Below, one piece after another: positions 1 to 5,691 of a DNA stretch of 11,864 bases. The first letter of the stretch is position 1. Every line of letters starts with the position of its first letter. Location: assembly GCA_944385265.1 (NCBI GenBank), contig CALWWO010000079.1, positions 1-11,864 on the forward strand, given 5' to 3'. The DNA comes from an uncultured Oscillospiraceae bacterium. Its GTDB lineage: Bacteria > Bacillota_A > Clostridia > Oscillospirales > Oscillospiraceae. The notes below the pieces were generated by a model, which made no database searches, was not told the DNA's origin, and was given only the letters and a program-made list of their open reading frames with translations. The translations under genes were made by a program, and so were the position numbers.

Positions 1-34
1 CCCGTTTTCGTCGACGCAAGCTCCGTATCGCTTG

Positions 35-336
35 TTTTGCCCTTTCAGGCAAAAGTGCGCTCATTCCGCTGCGTCTCCTCTCAAAATCACAACCGCTTCG
101 CTGGGTTGTGATTTTGTAAAAGAAATGAGTACAAATCCCCGCGCCATGGGCGCGGAAAATGAGTCGCGCTTTGCGCGATAAAAGAAATCGCCTTTCGGCG
201 ATAATCCCGCCTCTTGGCGGCGGCAAAGCAGCCCGCTCACGCGGATAAAAAAGGTCGCCGCCCTATCGGCGGCGTAAATGAATCGTGCTTCCGCACGATG
301 AAGGAATCGCCTTCCGACGATATACGCGCCGGCGCG
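35..336 (-). repeat. Array of about ten tandem short hairpins with T-rich linkers, 3' of the CatA-like gene
   Basis: A gene-free stretch is filled by consecutive perfect or near-perfect stem-loops. Plus coordinates are 35-54, 82-116 (13-bp stem), 139-155, 164-178, 187-202, 207-220, 233-244, 256-274, 282-299 and 306-321 (one mismatch), plus a self-complementary GC block at 325-336. Read on the minus strand, four loops are GNRA tetraloops: GAAA at 193-196, GTGA at 237-240, and GGAA at 289-292 and 312-315. The linkers after the stems are T-rich on that strand, for example TTTCTTTTATC and TTCATTTAC. Several stems share an outer ATCG/CGAT with different but complementary inner pairs. The array starts about 25 nt after the stop of the minus-strand gene 362-985, so it probably forms the 3' end of that transcript. 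I do not recognise it as a named RNA. The bases before 35 show nothing I can assign. Confidence 0.75.
247..274 (-). terminator. Probable intrinsic terminator of the oxidoreductase-acetyltransferase operon
   Basis: On the minus strand a 7-bp GC stem (256-262 with 268-274) with a 5-nt loop is followed, after three bases, by six T (247-252). It lies about 90 nt after the stop codon of the gene at 362-985 and is the best terminator candidate within the hairpin array. Neighbouring hairpins also have T-rich followers, so termination may be spread over several stems. Confidence 0.5.
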
Positions 337-361
337 GCGTAATGATATCTCCCTGCGTGGG

Positions 362-985
362 CTAATCCAGCCCGTCGATCTCACTCTGCAGGCTATCAAG
401 AAACCGTGCAGCCGGAACTCCGTCCATCTGAGCATGATGGAACTGAAACGACACCGGCAGTACTGTTTTAAACGGCTTTTTGCGATACTTTCCCCATATC
501 ATAAACGGGTTATTATAAAATCCGGCGTATATGTTCACGGCGCCGTCTATTTCATAACCGGCAAGCGCAGAGGTGCCTATGACCATATAATCCTCGCCCA
601 AGTCGTACTGTAGGCCCGTATCGCGCACCGTTTTTGTAAGCTTTAAATAATTTTCGTTAAATCGTTTGAAATCGTCGGAAAACGGCACGTCGCAGGTGCT
701 GACGCCGCCGTTCTTAACTGCGACTACCGTGTTTATCGCGATATTATCGTATTTCATCAGCTTATCGCCCACAGGGAGCATGTAAAACTCCTCCGTCTGC
801 GAAGCCGCTCTGCCGATACACCAGCACATGAGAGCATTGAATTTATATCCGCGCTTTTTGCTTATTTTTACAAGCCGCGTGACGTTCAGCGTTTTGAAAA
901 GCGTCACCATCGGCATGGGCGCTTTCATCCACATCTCAAAAGCCTGCGACCTTTTCGTTTGCTTTGGGTCTATCTCTTTAGCCAT
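362..985 (-). CDS. CatA-like (chloramphenicol acetyltransferase family) O-acetyltransferase
   Basis: The 207-residue protein fits the chloramphenicol acetyltransferase family (type-A CAT, usually about 210-220 residues), cytosolic trimeric enzymes that move an acetyl group from acetyl-CoA to a hydroxyl. The C-terminal active-site motif is intact: HHAQMDG at residues 183-189, where the second His (184) and Asp188 match the HxxxD catalytic pair. A TS pair at 138-139 (in IGTSAL) may match the region of the oxyanion-stabilising serine. The ATG at 983-985 follows GGAGG (991-995) with a 5-nt spacer. The gene lies 35 bp after the FAD oxidoreductase gene with no promoter or terminator between them, so the two are probably co-transcribed. 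Its 3' side runs into the hairpin array. The family assignment is firm. The substrate is not: many chromosomal relatives in Clostridia have no shown role in resistance, so chloramphenicol should not be assumed. Confidence 0.88.
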   Translation of the reverse strand: MAKEIDPKQTKRSQAFEMWMKAPMPMVTLFKTLNVTRLVKISKKRGYKFNALMCWCIGRAASQTEEFYMLPVGDKLMKYDNIAINTVVAVKNGGVSTCDVPFSDDFKRFNENYLKLTKTVRDTGLQYDLGEDYMVIGTSALAGYEIDGAVNIYAGFYNNPFMIWGKYRKKPFKTVLPVSFQFHHAQMDGVPAARFLDSLQSEIDGLD

Positions 986-1020
986 TTTCTCCTCCGTGAC
1001 GCGGCGGCGGGCACGCGGGC

Positions 1021-2391
1021 TTATACCCCTCTCGCCATCAGATCCCGCGCGACATAAACGCCGCTTGCCGACGCGTGCGAGAGCGAGTGCGTTATGCCGC
1101 TGCCGTCGCCGATTATATACAGCCCCTCATATTTGCTTTCAAGATGCTCGTTTATATCGACTTCCATGTTATAGAACTTGACCTCTACCCCGTAGAGAAG
1201 CGTGTCGTCGTTTGCCGTTCCCGGGGCTATTCTGTCAAGCGCGTATATCATCTCTATGATACCGTCTAATATCCTCTTGGGCAGGACAAGGCTCAGATCG
1301 CCGGGCGTCGCCGTCAGCGTCGGCGTTACGAGCCCCTCCTCGATACGCTTGTCGTTGCTGCGGCGTCCTCTTACAAGATCGCCGAACCGCTGTACGATAA
1401 CGCCGCCGCCGAGCATGTTCGAAAGCCGCGCGATGCTTTCGCCATAACCATTGCTATCTTTAAAAGGCTCCGAAAAATGCTTGGAAACAAGCAGAGCAAA
1501 GTTCGTATTCTCCGTCTGCATCGACGTATCTTCATAGCTGTGCCCATTTACAGTGACGATACCGTTTGTGTTCTCATTTACGACGATACCGTACGGGTTC
1601 ATGCAGAAGGTACGAACATTATCCTCAAACTTTTCCGTACGGTATACTATCTTGCTCTCATACAGCTCATCCGTTAAATGCGAGAAAACTACTGCCGGGA
1701 GCTCTACACGGACTCCGAGATCGACCCGGTTTGACTTTGTCTCTATTCCGAGTTCGCGGCATACAGTCTGCATCCATTTGCTGCCACTGCGCCCGACCGA
1801 TATTATGCACTTTTTACACTCATACTCGCCCGCATCGCACACTATCTTATATCCGCCGTCCAAAACGGCGACGCTTTTTACGGGCGTATCAAAGAAAAAG
1901 TCCACCCTGTCCTTAAGCTCTTCATACAGGTTTTTGAGCACTACGAAATTTATATCCGTGCCGAGATGGCGGACTGACGCGTCAAGAAGATTGAGCTTAT
2001 TCTGTATACATAGCTTTTTGAATTTTGAGCCTGCTGTCGAATACAGCTTTGTACCGTCGCCGCCATGCGCCATATTTATCTCATCCACATAATGCATAAG
2101 CTCCAGCGCGCGCTTTTTGCCGATATGCTCATACAGCGTACCGCCGAAATTGTTCGTTATATTATACTTCCCGTCAGAAAACGCGCCGGCACCGCCAAAG
2201 CCGCTCATTATCGAACAGCTTTTGCAGTTTATACAGCTTCTTATCTTGTCGCCGTCTATAGGACAATGGCGCTTTTCAAGCGGGTGTCCCGCCTCGAAAA
2301 TCGCGATGCGCAAATTCGAGTTTTTTGTAAGTTCGTACGCGGAAAAAATTCCACCAGGTCCCGCGCCTATAATAATAACATCATATTTCAT
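1021..2391 (-). CDS. NAD(P)/FAD-dependent oxidoreductase, COG2509-like, with N-terminal cysteine cluster
   Basis: The 456-residue protein begins MKYDVIIIGAGPGG, a beta-alpha-beta FAD-binding fold with GxGxxG at residues 9-14. It ends with the second FAD contact, LYIIGDGSG, followed by SHASASG, as in the uncharacterised COG2509 FAD-dependent dehydrogenases of Clostridia. Four cysteines lie close together (C43, C53, C56, C59; C-x9-C-x2-C-x2-C), followed by a glycine-rich GFGGAGAFSDGK stretch. They could bind metal or an Fe-S cluster or be redox active. The substrate is unknown. I chose the ATG at 2389-2391 because AGGAG (2401-2405) then sits 9 nt upstream. An in-frame ATG at 2395-2397 would leave only 3 nt. 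The open frame continues upstream through both tRNA genes, which is an artefact. The gene has its own promoter behind the tRNA terminator and probably forms an operon with the acetyltransferase gene downstream. Confidence 0.85.
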   Translation of the reverse strand: MKYDVIIIGAGPGGIFSAYELTKNSNLRIAIFEAGHPLEKRHCPIDGDKIRSCINCKSCSIMSGFGGAGAFSDGKYNITNNFGGTLYEHIGKKRALELMHYVDEINMAHGGDGTKLYSTAGSKFKKLCIQNKLNLLDASVRHLGTDINFVVLKNLYEELKDRVDFFFDTPVKSVAVLDGGYKIVCDAGEYECKKCIISVGRSGSKWMQTVCRELGIETKSNRVDLGVRVELPAVVFSHLTDELYESKIVYRTEKFEDNVRTFCMNPYGIVVNENTNGIVTVNGHSYEDTSMQTENTNFALLVSKHFSEPFKDSNGYGESIARLSNMLGGGVIVQRFGDLVRGRRSNDKRIEEGLVTPTLTATPGDLSLVLPKRILDGIIEMIYALDRIAPGTANDDTLLYGVEVKFYNMEVDINEHLESKYEGLYIIGDGSGITHSLSHASASGVYVARDLMARGV

Positions 2392-2400
2392 GACCATATT

Positions 2401-2405
2401 CTCCT
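2401..2405 (-). promoter_or_regulatory. Ribosome binding site deciding the oxidoreductase start
   Basis: AGGAG on the minus strand is 3 nt from the ATG at 2395-2397 and 9 nt from the ATG at 2389-2391. The second spacing is the usual one, so translation more likely starts at 2391 (MKYD) than at 2397 (MVMKYD). Confidence 0.55.
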
Positions 2406-2421
2406 TTATACAATCAATACT

Positions 2422-2450
2422 ATAATACCAGCATCGTTCTTTTCGCGCAA
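2422..2450 (-). promoter_or_regulatory. Putative promoter of the oxidoreductase-acetyltransferase operon
   Basis: On the minus strand, TTGCGC (2445-2450) and TATTAT (2422-2427) are separated by 17 bp. A TG one base before the -10 box makes it an extended -10, which can offset the weak -35. It lies between the tRNA terminator and the oxidoreductase ribosome binding site. Confidence 0.55.
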
Positions 2451-2451
2451 C

Positions 2452-2486
2452 AAAAAGCGCCGCAAGTCTTTCCGACTTACGGCGCT
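2452..2486 (-). terminator. Intrinsic terminator of the tRNA operon
   Basis: On the minus strand a 13-position stem (2456-2468 with 2474-2486, one mismatch, 5-nt loop GGAAA) is followed by a five-T tract (2452-2456, overlapping the stem base). It begins 2 nt after the CCA end of tRNA-Glu. Confidence 0.9.
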
Positions 2487-2487
2487 C

Positions 2488-2562
2488 TGGTGACCCGTAC
2501 GGGACTCGAACCCATGTTACCGCCGTGAAAGGGCGGTGTCTTAACCACTTGACCAACGGGCC
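2488..2562 (-). tRNA. tRNA-Glu (anticodon TTC)
   Basis: This 75-nt minus-strand gene folds into a full cloverleaf. The acceptor stem is GGCCCGT with ACGGGTC. The anticodon stem CCGCC/GGCGG closes the loop CTTTCAC, giving anticodon TTC. The T arm carries TTCGAGT, and the CCA end is encoded. It decodes GAA and GAG. It lies 4 nt after tRNA-Met in the same transcript and is followed at once by the terminator. Confidence 0.97.
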
Positions 2563-2566
2563 GTTT

Positions 2567-2643
2567 TGGTAGCGGCAGTTGGACTTGAACCAACGACACT
2601 CCGGGTATGAACCGAATGCTCTAGCCAACTGAGCTATGCCGCC
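2567..2643 (-). tRNA. tRNA-Met (anticodon CAT), probably elongator
   Basis: This 77-nt minus-strand gene has acceptor GGCGGCA paired with TGCCGCT (first pair G-U), D arm GCTC/GAGC, anticodon stem TTCGG/CCGGA around loop TTCATAC (anticodon CAT), T loop TTCAAGT, and an encoded CCA. The first base is G rather than the unpaired C of initiator tRNA, and the sequence resembles Firmicute elongator tRNA-Met. A lysidine-modified tRNA-Ile (CAT) cannot be wholly excluded by eye. It is the first gene of the two-tRNA operon. Confidence 0.93.
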
Positions 2644-2660
2644 ATAAACGAGCAAGATTG

Positions 2661-2689
2661 ATTATAAATTACCTTTTCTTAATTGTCAA
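2661..2689 (-). promoter_or_regulatory. Strong sigma-70-type promoter of the tRNA operon
   Basis: On the minus strand, TTGACA (2684-2689) and TATAAT (2661-2666) both match consensus with a 17-bp spacer. Transcription would start near 2654, about 11 nt before tRNA-Met, as expected for a stable-RNA promoter. Confidence 0.93.
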
Positions 2690-2761
2690 GCTTTTTTCTT
2701 GCTTTTTGCAGGTTTTCCTCTCAAATGCATTATATTATTTGGGAATATTTTATTTTTCTTA

Positions 2762-2790
2762 TTGCTTTTTCTTTCAAAATATGATATCAT
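2762..2790 (+). promoter_or_regulatory. Putative promoter of the MarR-type gene, with a palindrome over the -10 box
   Basis: TTGCTT (2762-2767), a 17-bp spacer and TATCAT (2785-2790) are preceded by TG at 2782-2783, making an extended -10. The -10 lies inside the perfect 10-bp palindrome ATGATATCAT (2781-2790). The predicted start is near 2797, giving a leader of about 40 nt. Confidence 0.6.
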
Positions 2791-2836
2791 TAAACAACTA
2801 TATTCCGGGCGATTTTTTTGAAAGTGGGTGTTTTTA

Positions 2837-3283
2837 ATGACAGGGCAGACAGATAATAACTTGAACTATGGTCATGAAATCATAAGATTATTCAGCTTTT
2901 TAGAACGCAGACGCAGACGTTATATGAACGAGGGCTTGCGGAAACACGGCTTGCAGGGTACTTTGTTTATGTATGTCAATACCATCAACACGTATCCGGG
3001 CTGCAGTCAGGATTTTCTGTCCGAATACCTGTGCATTGATAAAAGCAACGTCGCCCGTGCTGCAAAAAAGCTTGAACTTGACGGGTATATTTCCCGTGAG
3101 GTTTCACGTATCGACCGCCGCCAGTACTGCATGAATCTCACTGAAAAGGGCATTGCGTTGCTCCCCGTTATCCGGAATCTTCTGGACGAGTGGAGCGCCG
3201 AGGCGCTCGAAGGTCTATCTGCAGAGGATAAAAAATTTGCCGCAGCTATTCTGCAGAAAATGCTTGACAACGTTACTCCGTAA
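2837..3283 (+). CDS. MarR-family winged helix-turn-helix transcriptional regulator
   Basis: The 148-residue protein has the length and order of a MarR dimeric repressor. An N-terminal helix pair is followed by the helix-turn-helix (about residues 57-82, including CSQDFLSEYL and DKSNVARAAKKLE), then the beta wing with the DRRQYCMNLTEKG signature (residues 93-105), and C-terminal dimerisation helices. Such proteins bind small phenolic or lipophilic ligands or sense oxidation, and often repress transporters or themselves. I chose the ATG at 2837. A GTG at 2828 is in frame but lies within the weak AGTGGGTG ribosome binding site. No target gene lies next to it in the same direction. It faces away from the tRNA operon and converges on the membrane acyltransferase-like gene, so autoregulation through the palindrome over its own -10 is the only control the sequence suggests. 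The ligand is unknown. Confidence 0.88.
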   Translation: MTGQTDNNLNYGHEIIRLFSFLERRRRRYMNEGLRKHGLQGTLFMYVNTINTYPGCSQDFLSEYLCIDKSNVARAAKKLELDGYISREVSRIDRRQYCMNLTEKGIALLPVIRNLLDEWSAEALEGLSAEDKKFAAAILQKMLDNVTP

Positions 3284-3322
3284 ATGGTTTTGCTTATTTC
3301 TTATTATAACTCCCTTTAAAAG

Positions 3323-3359
3323 CAAAAATCAGGGCTCTCGTATCGAGCCCTGATTTTTG
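3323..3359. terminator. Bidirectional intrinsic terminator
   Basis: A 15-bp perfect stem (3323-3337 with 3345-3359, 7-nt loop) has A5 on its left arm and T5 on its right arm, so it can end transcripts from both sides. It sits between the convergent genes 2837-3283 and 3388-4773. Confidence 0.92.
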
Positions 3360-3387
3360 TTTTTACCGCGTTTTGCGGAAAATCGTC

Positions 3388-4773
3388 TTAATATACGTCC
3401 GGCACTACTTTTTCCGGCGGCATATCCAGCATATCTGGATTTACCATTATCTTTTTCATATATTTAAGAGCCGAGGCGTAATAGAATCCGTCGCAAATCC
3501 TTTCGTCTGTAACAACAGTATAGTCCACATACTGCCTTTTTACAACTCTTCCCTCGTCTACGACCTCGTTTTCACGGCGCTTTATTCCGAACGCTATGAA
3601 CAGCGGCACATTGCCGAAATCGTACAAATGGTGGAATATCGGCGGAATGCCAAGCGACGCCATAGATGTTATGAACATCGACCCATGAAACGGGCTTATA
3701 TGCATAAGCCAGTTTGGCAAAAGTCCGAAATAATCGAGAAATTGCAAAAATGCGACTGTAAAACGCAGCAACAGACCCGGTATATATGTCAATATCCTCG
3801 CCGTGTTGTCGACGGAGCTGTCGAGAGACGGCTTTTTCGCCTCCGCAAATTTTTTGCTTATCTCTTTATATACATCCTCCGCCGTGTCTGTCTGCTTAAA
3901 GAACATTTTTATAGTCGTATCTGGAGAGTCTGTCGACATCTCCTTTTTTATCGCCATATTCACCTGTATATCAGGTCTTGAAAATATTTTCTGCCCGTTT
4001 ACAAAGCGATTTAGCCCTGGATACTGCGACACCGTACGTACATAAGCTGCTATAAGGACGTGCGTTATTCCGAATCCCGCAAGACCCTCTCTTCTCTTCT
4101 TACGGATATACGCGTCCATTTTAGTTGCCTCTATCGAGTCGGCAATAAAGTTCGATGAGGTATTCCGTGTCTTCATTATGTATGGGATCATATATGAATA
4201 AGGCGACAGGCTGCGCACCTTGCGCCCATCTACTCTGTCTCCCCATGTGGGATAATACGTCCCGTCATTCGGTCTCCGTCTCAGTGAAAACGTCAGAGCC
4301 AGCATACCGCTGAAGAAAAGTATCTCCGGCATGACTGTCTTGACCGATCTGTCGGCAAGCTTCATCTCGCATACCAGCGCAATTATCGGTATAGTAAATA
4401 TCACGACAAGCCATCTTCTGTTCAGCACGCGCCCCGATATCGCGTACAACAGTATTATTGCCACAAGCGCGTAAAGCGCGACGTAGCCCACCGGATAACT
4501 TCTTTCGTTTCCAAACATTCTTCCGGCAAGTATGAGCATAAAGGCTCCGGCTGGGACCGCCGTCTTATAAAGCTGCGTCCGCCCGCCGATTATCAGCGTA
4601 AGCACATACCACAGCGCCGCCACGGCAGGCAGTATTACGCCGAATATCCTGCCGTCTCCATACTCTGTTCCGCTGTACATCATGCTCCACACGCACGATG
4701 TCACAACGAAAGCCGTTGAAAGCCACATAAACGGATTGCTCAATTTCGTATAATACGTTTTTCTCGTTTTCAT
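3388..4773 (-). CDS. Membrane protein with C-terminal CAT/2-oxoacid dehydrogenase E2-type acyltransferase-like domain
   Basis: The 461-residue protein has two parts. Residues 1 to about 165 form about six hydrophobic segments (roughly 13-33, 41-63, 70-87, 93-113, 118-136 and 147-164). Residues from about 180 to the end resemble the catalytic domain of 2-oxoacid dehydrogenase E2 subunits, itself of the CAT fold, with the stretches SYMIPYIMKTRNTSSNF (193-209) and SQYPGLNRFVNGQKIF (249-264). No lipoyl or E1/E3-binding domain is present. At the active-site position the expected DHRxxDG reads DERICDG (423-429), so the catalytic His is Glu424. From memory, stand-alone relatives without the membrane part occur widely in Clostridia as 'E2-like' proteins and carry the same change. 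Membrane-associated acyl transfer or a non-catalytic binding role are both possible. The ATG follows AAGGAGG (4780-4786) with a 6-nt spacer. The gene appears monocistronic. Confidence 0.78.
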   Translation of the reverse strand: MKTRKTYYTKLSNPFMWLSTAFVVTSCVWSMMYSGTEYGDGRIFGVILPAVAALWYVLTLIIGGRTQLYKTAVPAGAFMLILAGRMFGNERSYPVGYVALYALVAIILLYAISGRVLNRRWLVVIFTIPIIALVCEMKLADRSVKTVMPEILFFSGMLALTFSLRRRPNDGTYYPTWGDRVDGRKVRSLSPYSYMIPYIMKTRNTSSNFIADSIEATKMDAYIRKKRREGLAGFGITHVLIAAYVRTVSQYPGLNRFVNGQKIFSRPDIQVNMAIKKEMSTDSPDTTIKMFFKQTDTAEDVYKEISKKFAEAKKPSLDSSVDNTARILTYIPGLLLRFTVAFLQFLDYFGLLPNWLMHISPFHGSMFITSMASLGIPPIFHHLYDFGNVPLFIAFGIKRRENEVVDEGRVVKRQYVDYTVVTDERICDGFYYASALKYMKKIMVNPDMLDMPPEKVVPDVY

Positions 4774-5009
4774 CCTGTCCCTCCTTATTTAACGCTGCTT
4801 GTATTTACAAGATGGTTTCACTTCCCCCGCGCGCCGCTTTGCCAAAGCTCTTCTCTCTTTTTCCTCTTCCCAATCGCTTTAATTCATGCATTTCACTGTT
4901 TACTGCCGGAAGCAGCCGCATTTTTATATTTTTCTGAAATCGGGGAAATATATGTTTCGTTTGATCTAGCCGAATTCTACGGCGGCTCATTTTGACAAAC
5001 GTATACCTT

Positions 5010-5040
5010 ATTATACTACACCAAAACCGTTATTTGTCTA
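5010..5040 (-). promoter_or_regulatory. Probable promoter of the membrane acyltransferase-like gene
   Basis: On the minus strand a perfect TATAAT (5010-5015) has TAGACA (5035-5040) upstream at a wide 19-bp spacing. A start near 5003 would give a leader of about 230 nt. Confidence 0.5.
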
Positions 5041-5136
5041 TTTTTTATTCATTTTTATCCGCCGTTTTATCAAAAATACGTCCGTAACGGCAGGGTCCAA
5101 ATATTTTTGCTAACAAAATTTGCATTTGAAATCCGC

Positions 5137-5168
5137 GAATATTAAATCGCTCTCCGGCAATCATATAA
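5137..5168 (+). promoter_or_regulatory. Weak candidate forespore (sigma-G-like) promoter of the spore-protein gene
   Basis: GAATA (5137-5141) fits the GnATR -35 element of sigma-G, and CATATAA (5162-5168) fits CATnnTA with one mismatch. The spacing of about 20 bp is longer than the usual 17-18. No good sigma-70 promoter is seen, which agrees with sporulation control but does not prove it. Confidence 0.3.
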
Positions 5169-5218
5169 GCGAAAGACGCAAAAGCGTTTTACCTTATTTC
5201 AAGGAGATGAATTCAGTA

Positions 5219-5416
5219 ATGGCAAGAAACAGTTCTAACAAGCTTGTAAATCCTAACGCTCGCGAGGCTATGGATAAGTTCAAGATGGAAGCTGCTTCTG
5301 AAGTCGGTGTAAACCTCAAGCAGGGTTACAATGGCGACCTCACAAGCAAGCAGGCAGGTTCTGTCGGCGGTCAGATGGTCAAAAAGATGATCGAGGCTTA
5401 CGAAAACAGTCTTTAA
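5219..5416 (+). CDS. Alpha/beta-type small acid-soluble spore protein (SASP)
   Basis: The 65-residue protein begins MARNSSNKLVNPNAREAM and continues with ASEVGVNLKQ and SKQAGSVGGQMVKKMI, the conserved core of alpha/beta-type SASPs. These proteins coat forespore DNA, shift it towards an A-like form, protect it from UV and chemicals, and are degraded at germination by the GPR protease. The expected GPR cut lies within ASE-VGVN (residues 26-32), between Glu28 and Val29. I chose the ATG at 5219: family members start this way, and AAGGAG (5201-5206) sits 12 nt upstream. An in-frame ATG at 5207 directly abuts that site and is unlikely. Length is normal for the family. The gene is monocistronic, with its own terminator at 5505-5544. 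It is the clearest evidence that the organism forms endospores. Confidence 0.95.
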   Translation: MARNSSNKLVNPNAREAMDKFKMEAASEVGVNLKQGYNGDLTSKQAGSVGGQMVKKMIEAYENSL

Positions 5417-5456
5417 GCATACCATTGATTCCAAAATATTCGGCTAAAGCGATCAT

Positions 5457-5485
5457 CGCCTGTTTTCAGGCGTAGCGCCGACGCC
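5457..5485 (+). other. Small hairpins in the spore-protein 3' untranslated region
   Basis: A perfect 6-bp stem with TTTT loop (5457-5472) overlaps a second possible 5-bp stem (5469-5473 with 5481-5485), so the two compete. There is no T-tract after either. They lie between the SASP stop codon and its terminator. Their function is unknown; they may protect the 3' end or be chance structures. Confidence 0.35.
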
Positions 5486-5504
5486 GTAGCTTTAAAAGAG
5501 ATTT

Positions 5505-5544
5505 CGGGACATCTTTTGCAAAAGAGACGTCCCGTTCTCTTTTT
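5505..5544 (+). terminator. Intrinsic terminator of the spore-protein gene
   Basis: A 13-position stem (5505-5517 with 5522-5534, one A-C mismatch and one T-G pair) has a GCAA tetraloop and is followed by TTCTCTTTTT. It lies about 90 nt after the SASP stop codon. The remaining bases to 5691 hold nothing else I can assign. Confidence 0.82.
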
Positions 5545-5691
5545 GCAGCAAAAAATCGTGCTTCGAAAAGCGGCGCGGCTTTCAAGCGCTTTATAACCGC
5601 ATAACGTTATTTTTTTCGCTTGTCCTATCACTGTCCTCATCCGTTTTATCAGATCTTTACAATTACCTTATAACGACCTGCACGCCGTCCG

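Larger units (their letters stand above)
4774..5218. other. Gene-free interval: leader of the membrane acyltransferase-like gene and upstream region of the spore-protein gene
   Basis: The left part (4774 to about 5003) is the probable 230-nt leader of the minus-strand gene. It is purine-rich on that strand near 4830-4870, and a small hairpin (4798-4811) lies 12 nt before the ribosome binding site. The right part holds the minus-strand promoter at 5010-5040, AT-rich DNA, and the region upstream of the spore-protein gene. I find no convincing gene; a 61-codon minus frame at 4805-4990 lacks a ribosome binding site. Confidence 0.6.

Noticed and set aside
1..340. CRISPR-like array
   Set aside because: The units vary in length and sequence, each forms its own hairpin, and there are no equal repeats with unique spacers and no cas genes.
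61..435. 124-codon minus-strand open frame over the hairpin array
   Set aside because: It overlaps the 3' end of the CatA-like gene, and its sequence is simply the hairpins read through, with no family likeness or ribosome binding site.
2392..2655. Upstream extension of the oxidoreductase frame to a 544-residue protein
   Set aside because: The extra frame runs through both tRNA genes, the tRNA terminator and the operon promoter. A good ribosome binding site and the FAD-binding N terminus fix the start at 2391 or 2397.
3610..3640. HHLYDFG (residues 381-387) in the membrane acyltransferase-like protein as an alternative HHxxxDG active site
   Set aside because: It lies about 40 residues before the position where the family motif aligns (DERICDG), and the glycine is displaced by Phe. 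It looks like a chance resemblance.
4805..4990. 61-codon minus-strand frame in the leader of the membrane acyltransferase-like gene
   Set aside because: It has no ribosome binding site, would start about 13 nt from the predicted transcript start, and has a biased basic composition with no recognisable domain.
4992..5017. Plus-strand TTGACA followed by TATTAT/TATACT, read as a promoter
   Set aside because: The spacers would be only 11 or 14 bp. The same DNA contains a perfect TATAAT on the minus strand that fits the neighbouring gene better.
5413..5640. 75-codon minus-strand frame opposite the spore-protein terminator
   Set aside because: It reads through the terminator hairpin and has no ribosome binding site or recognisable motif.
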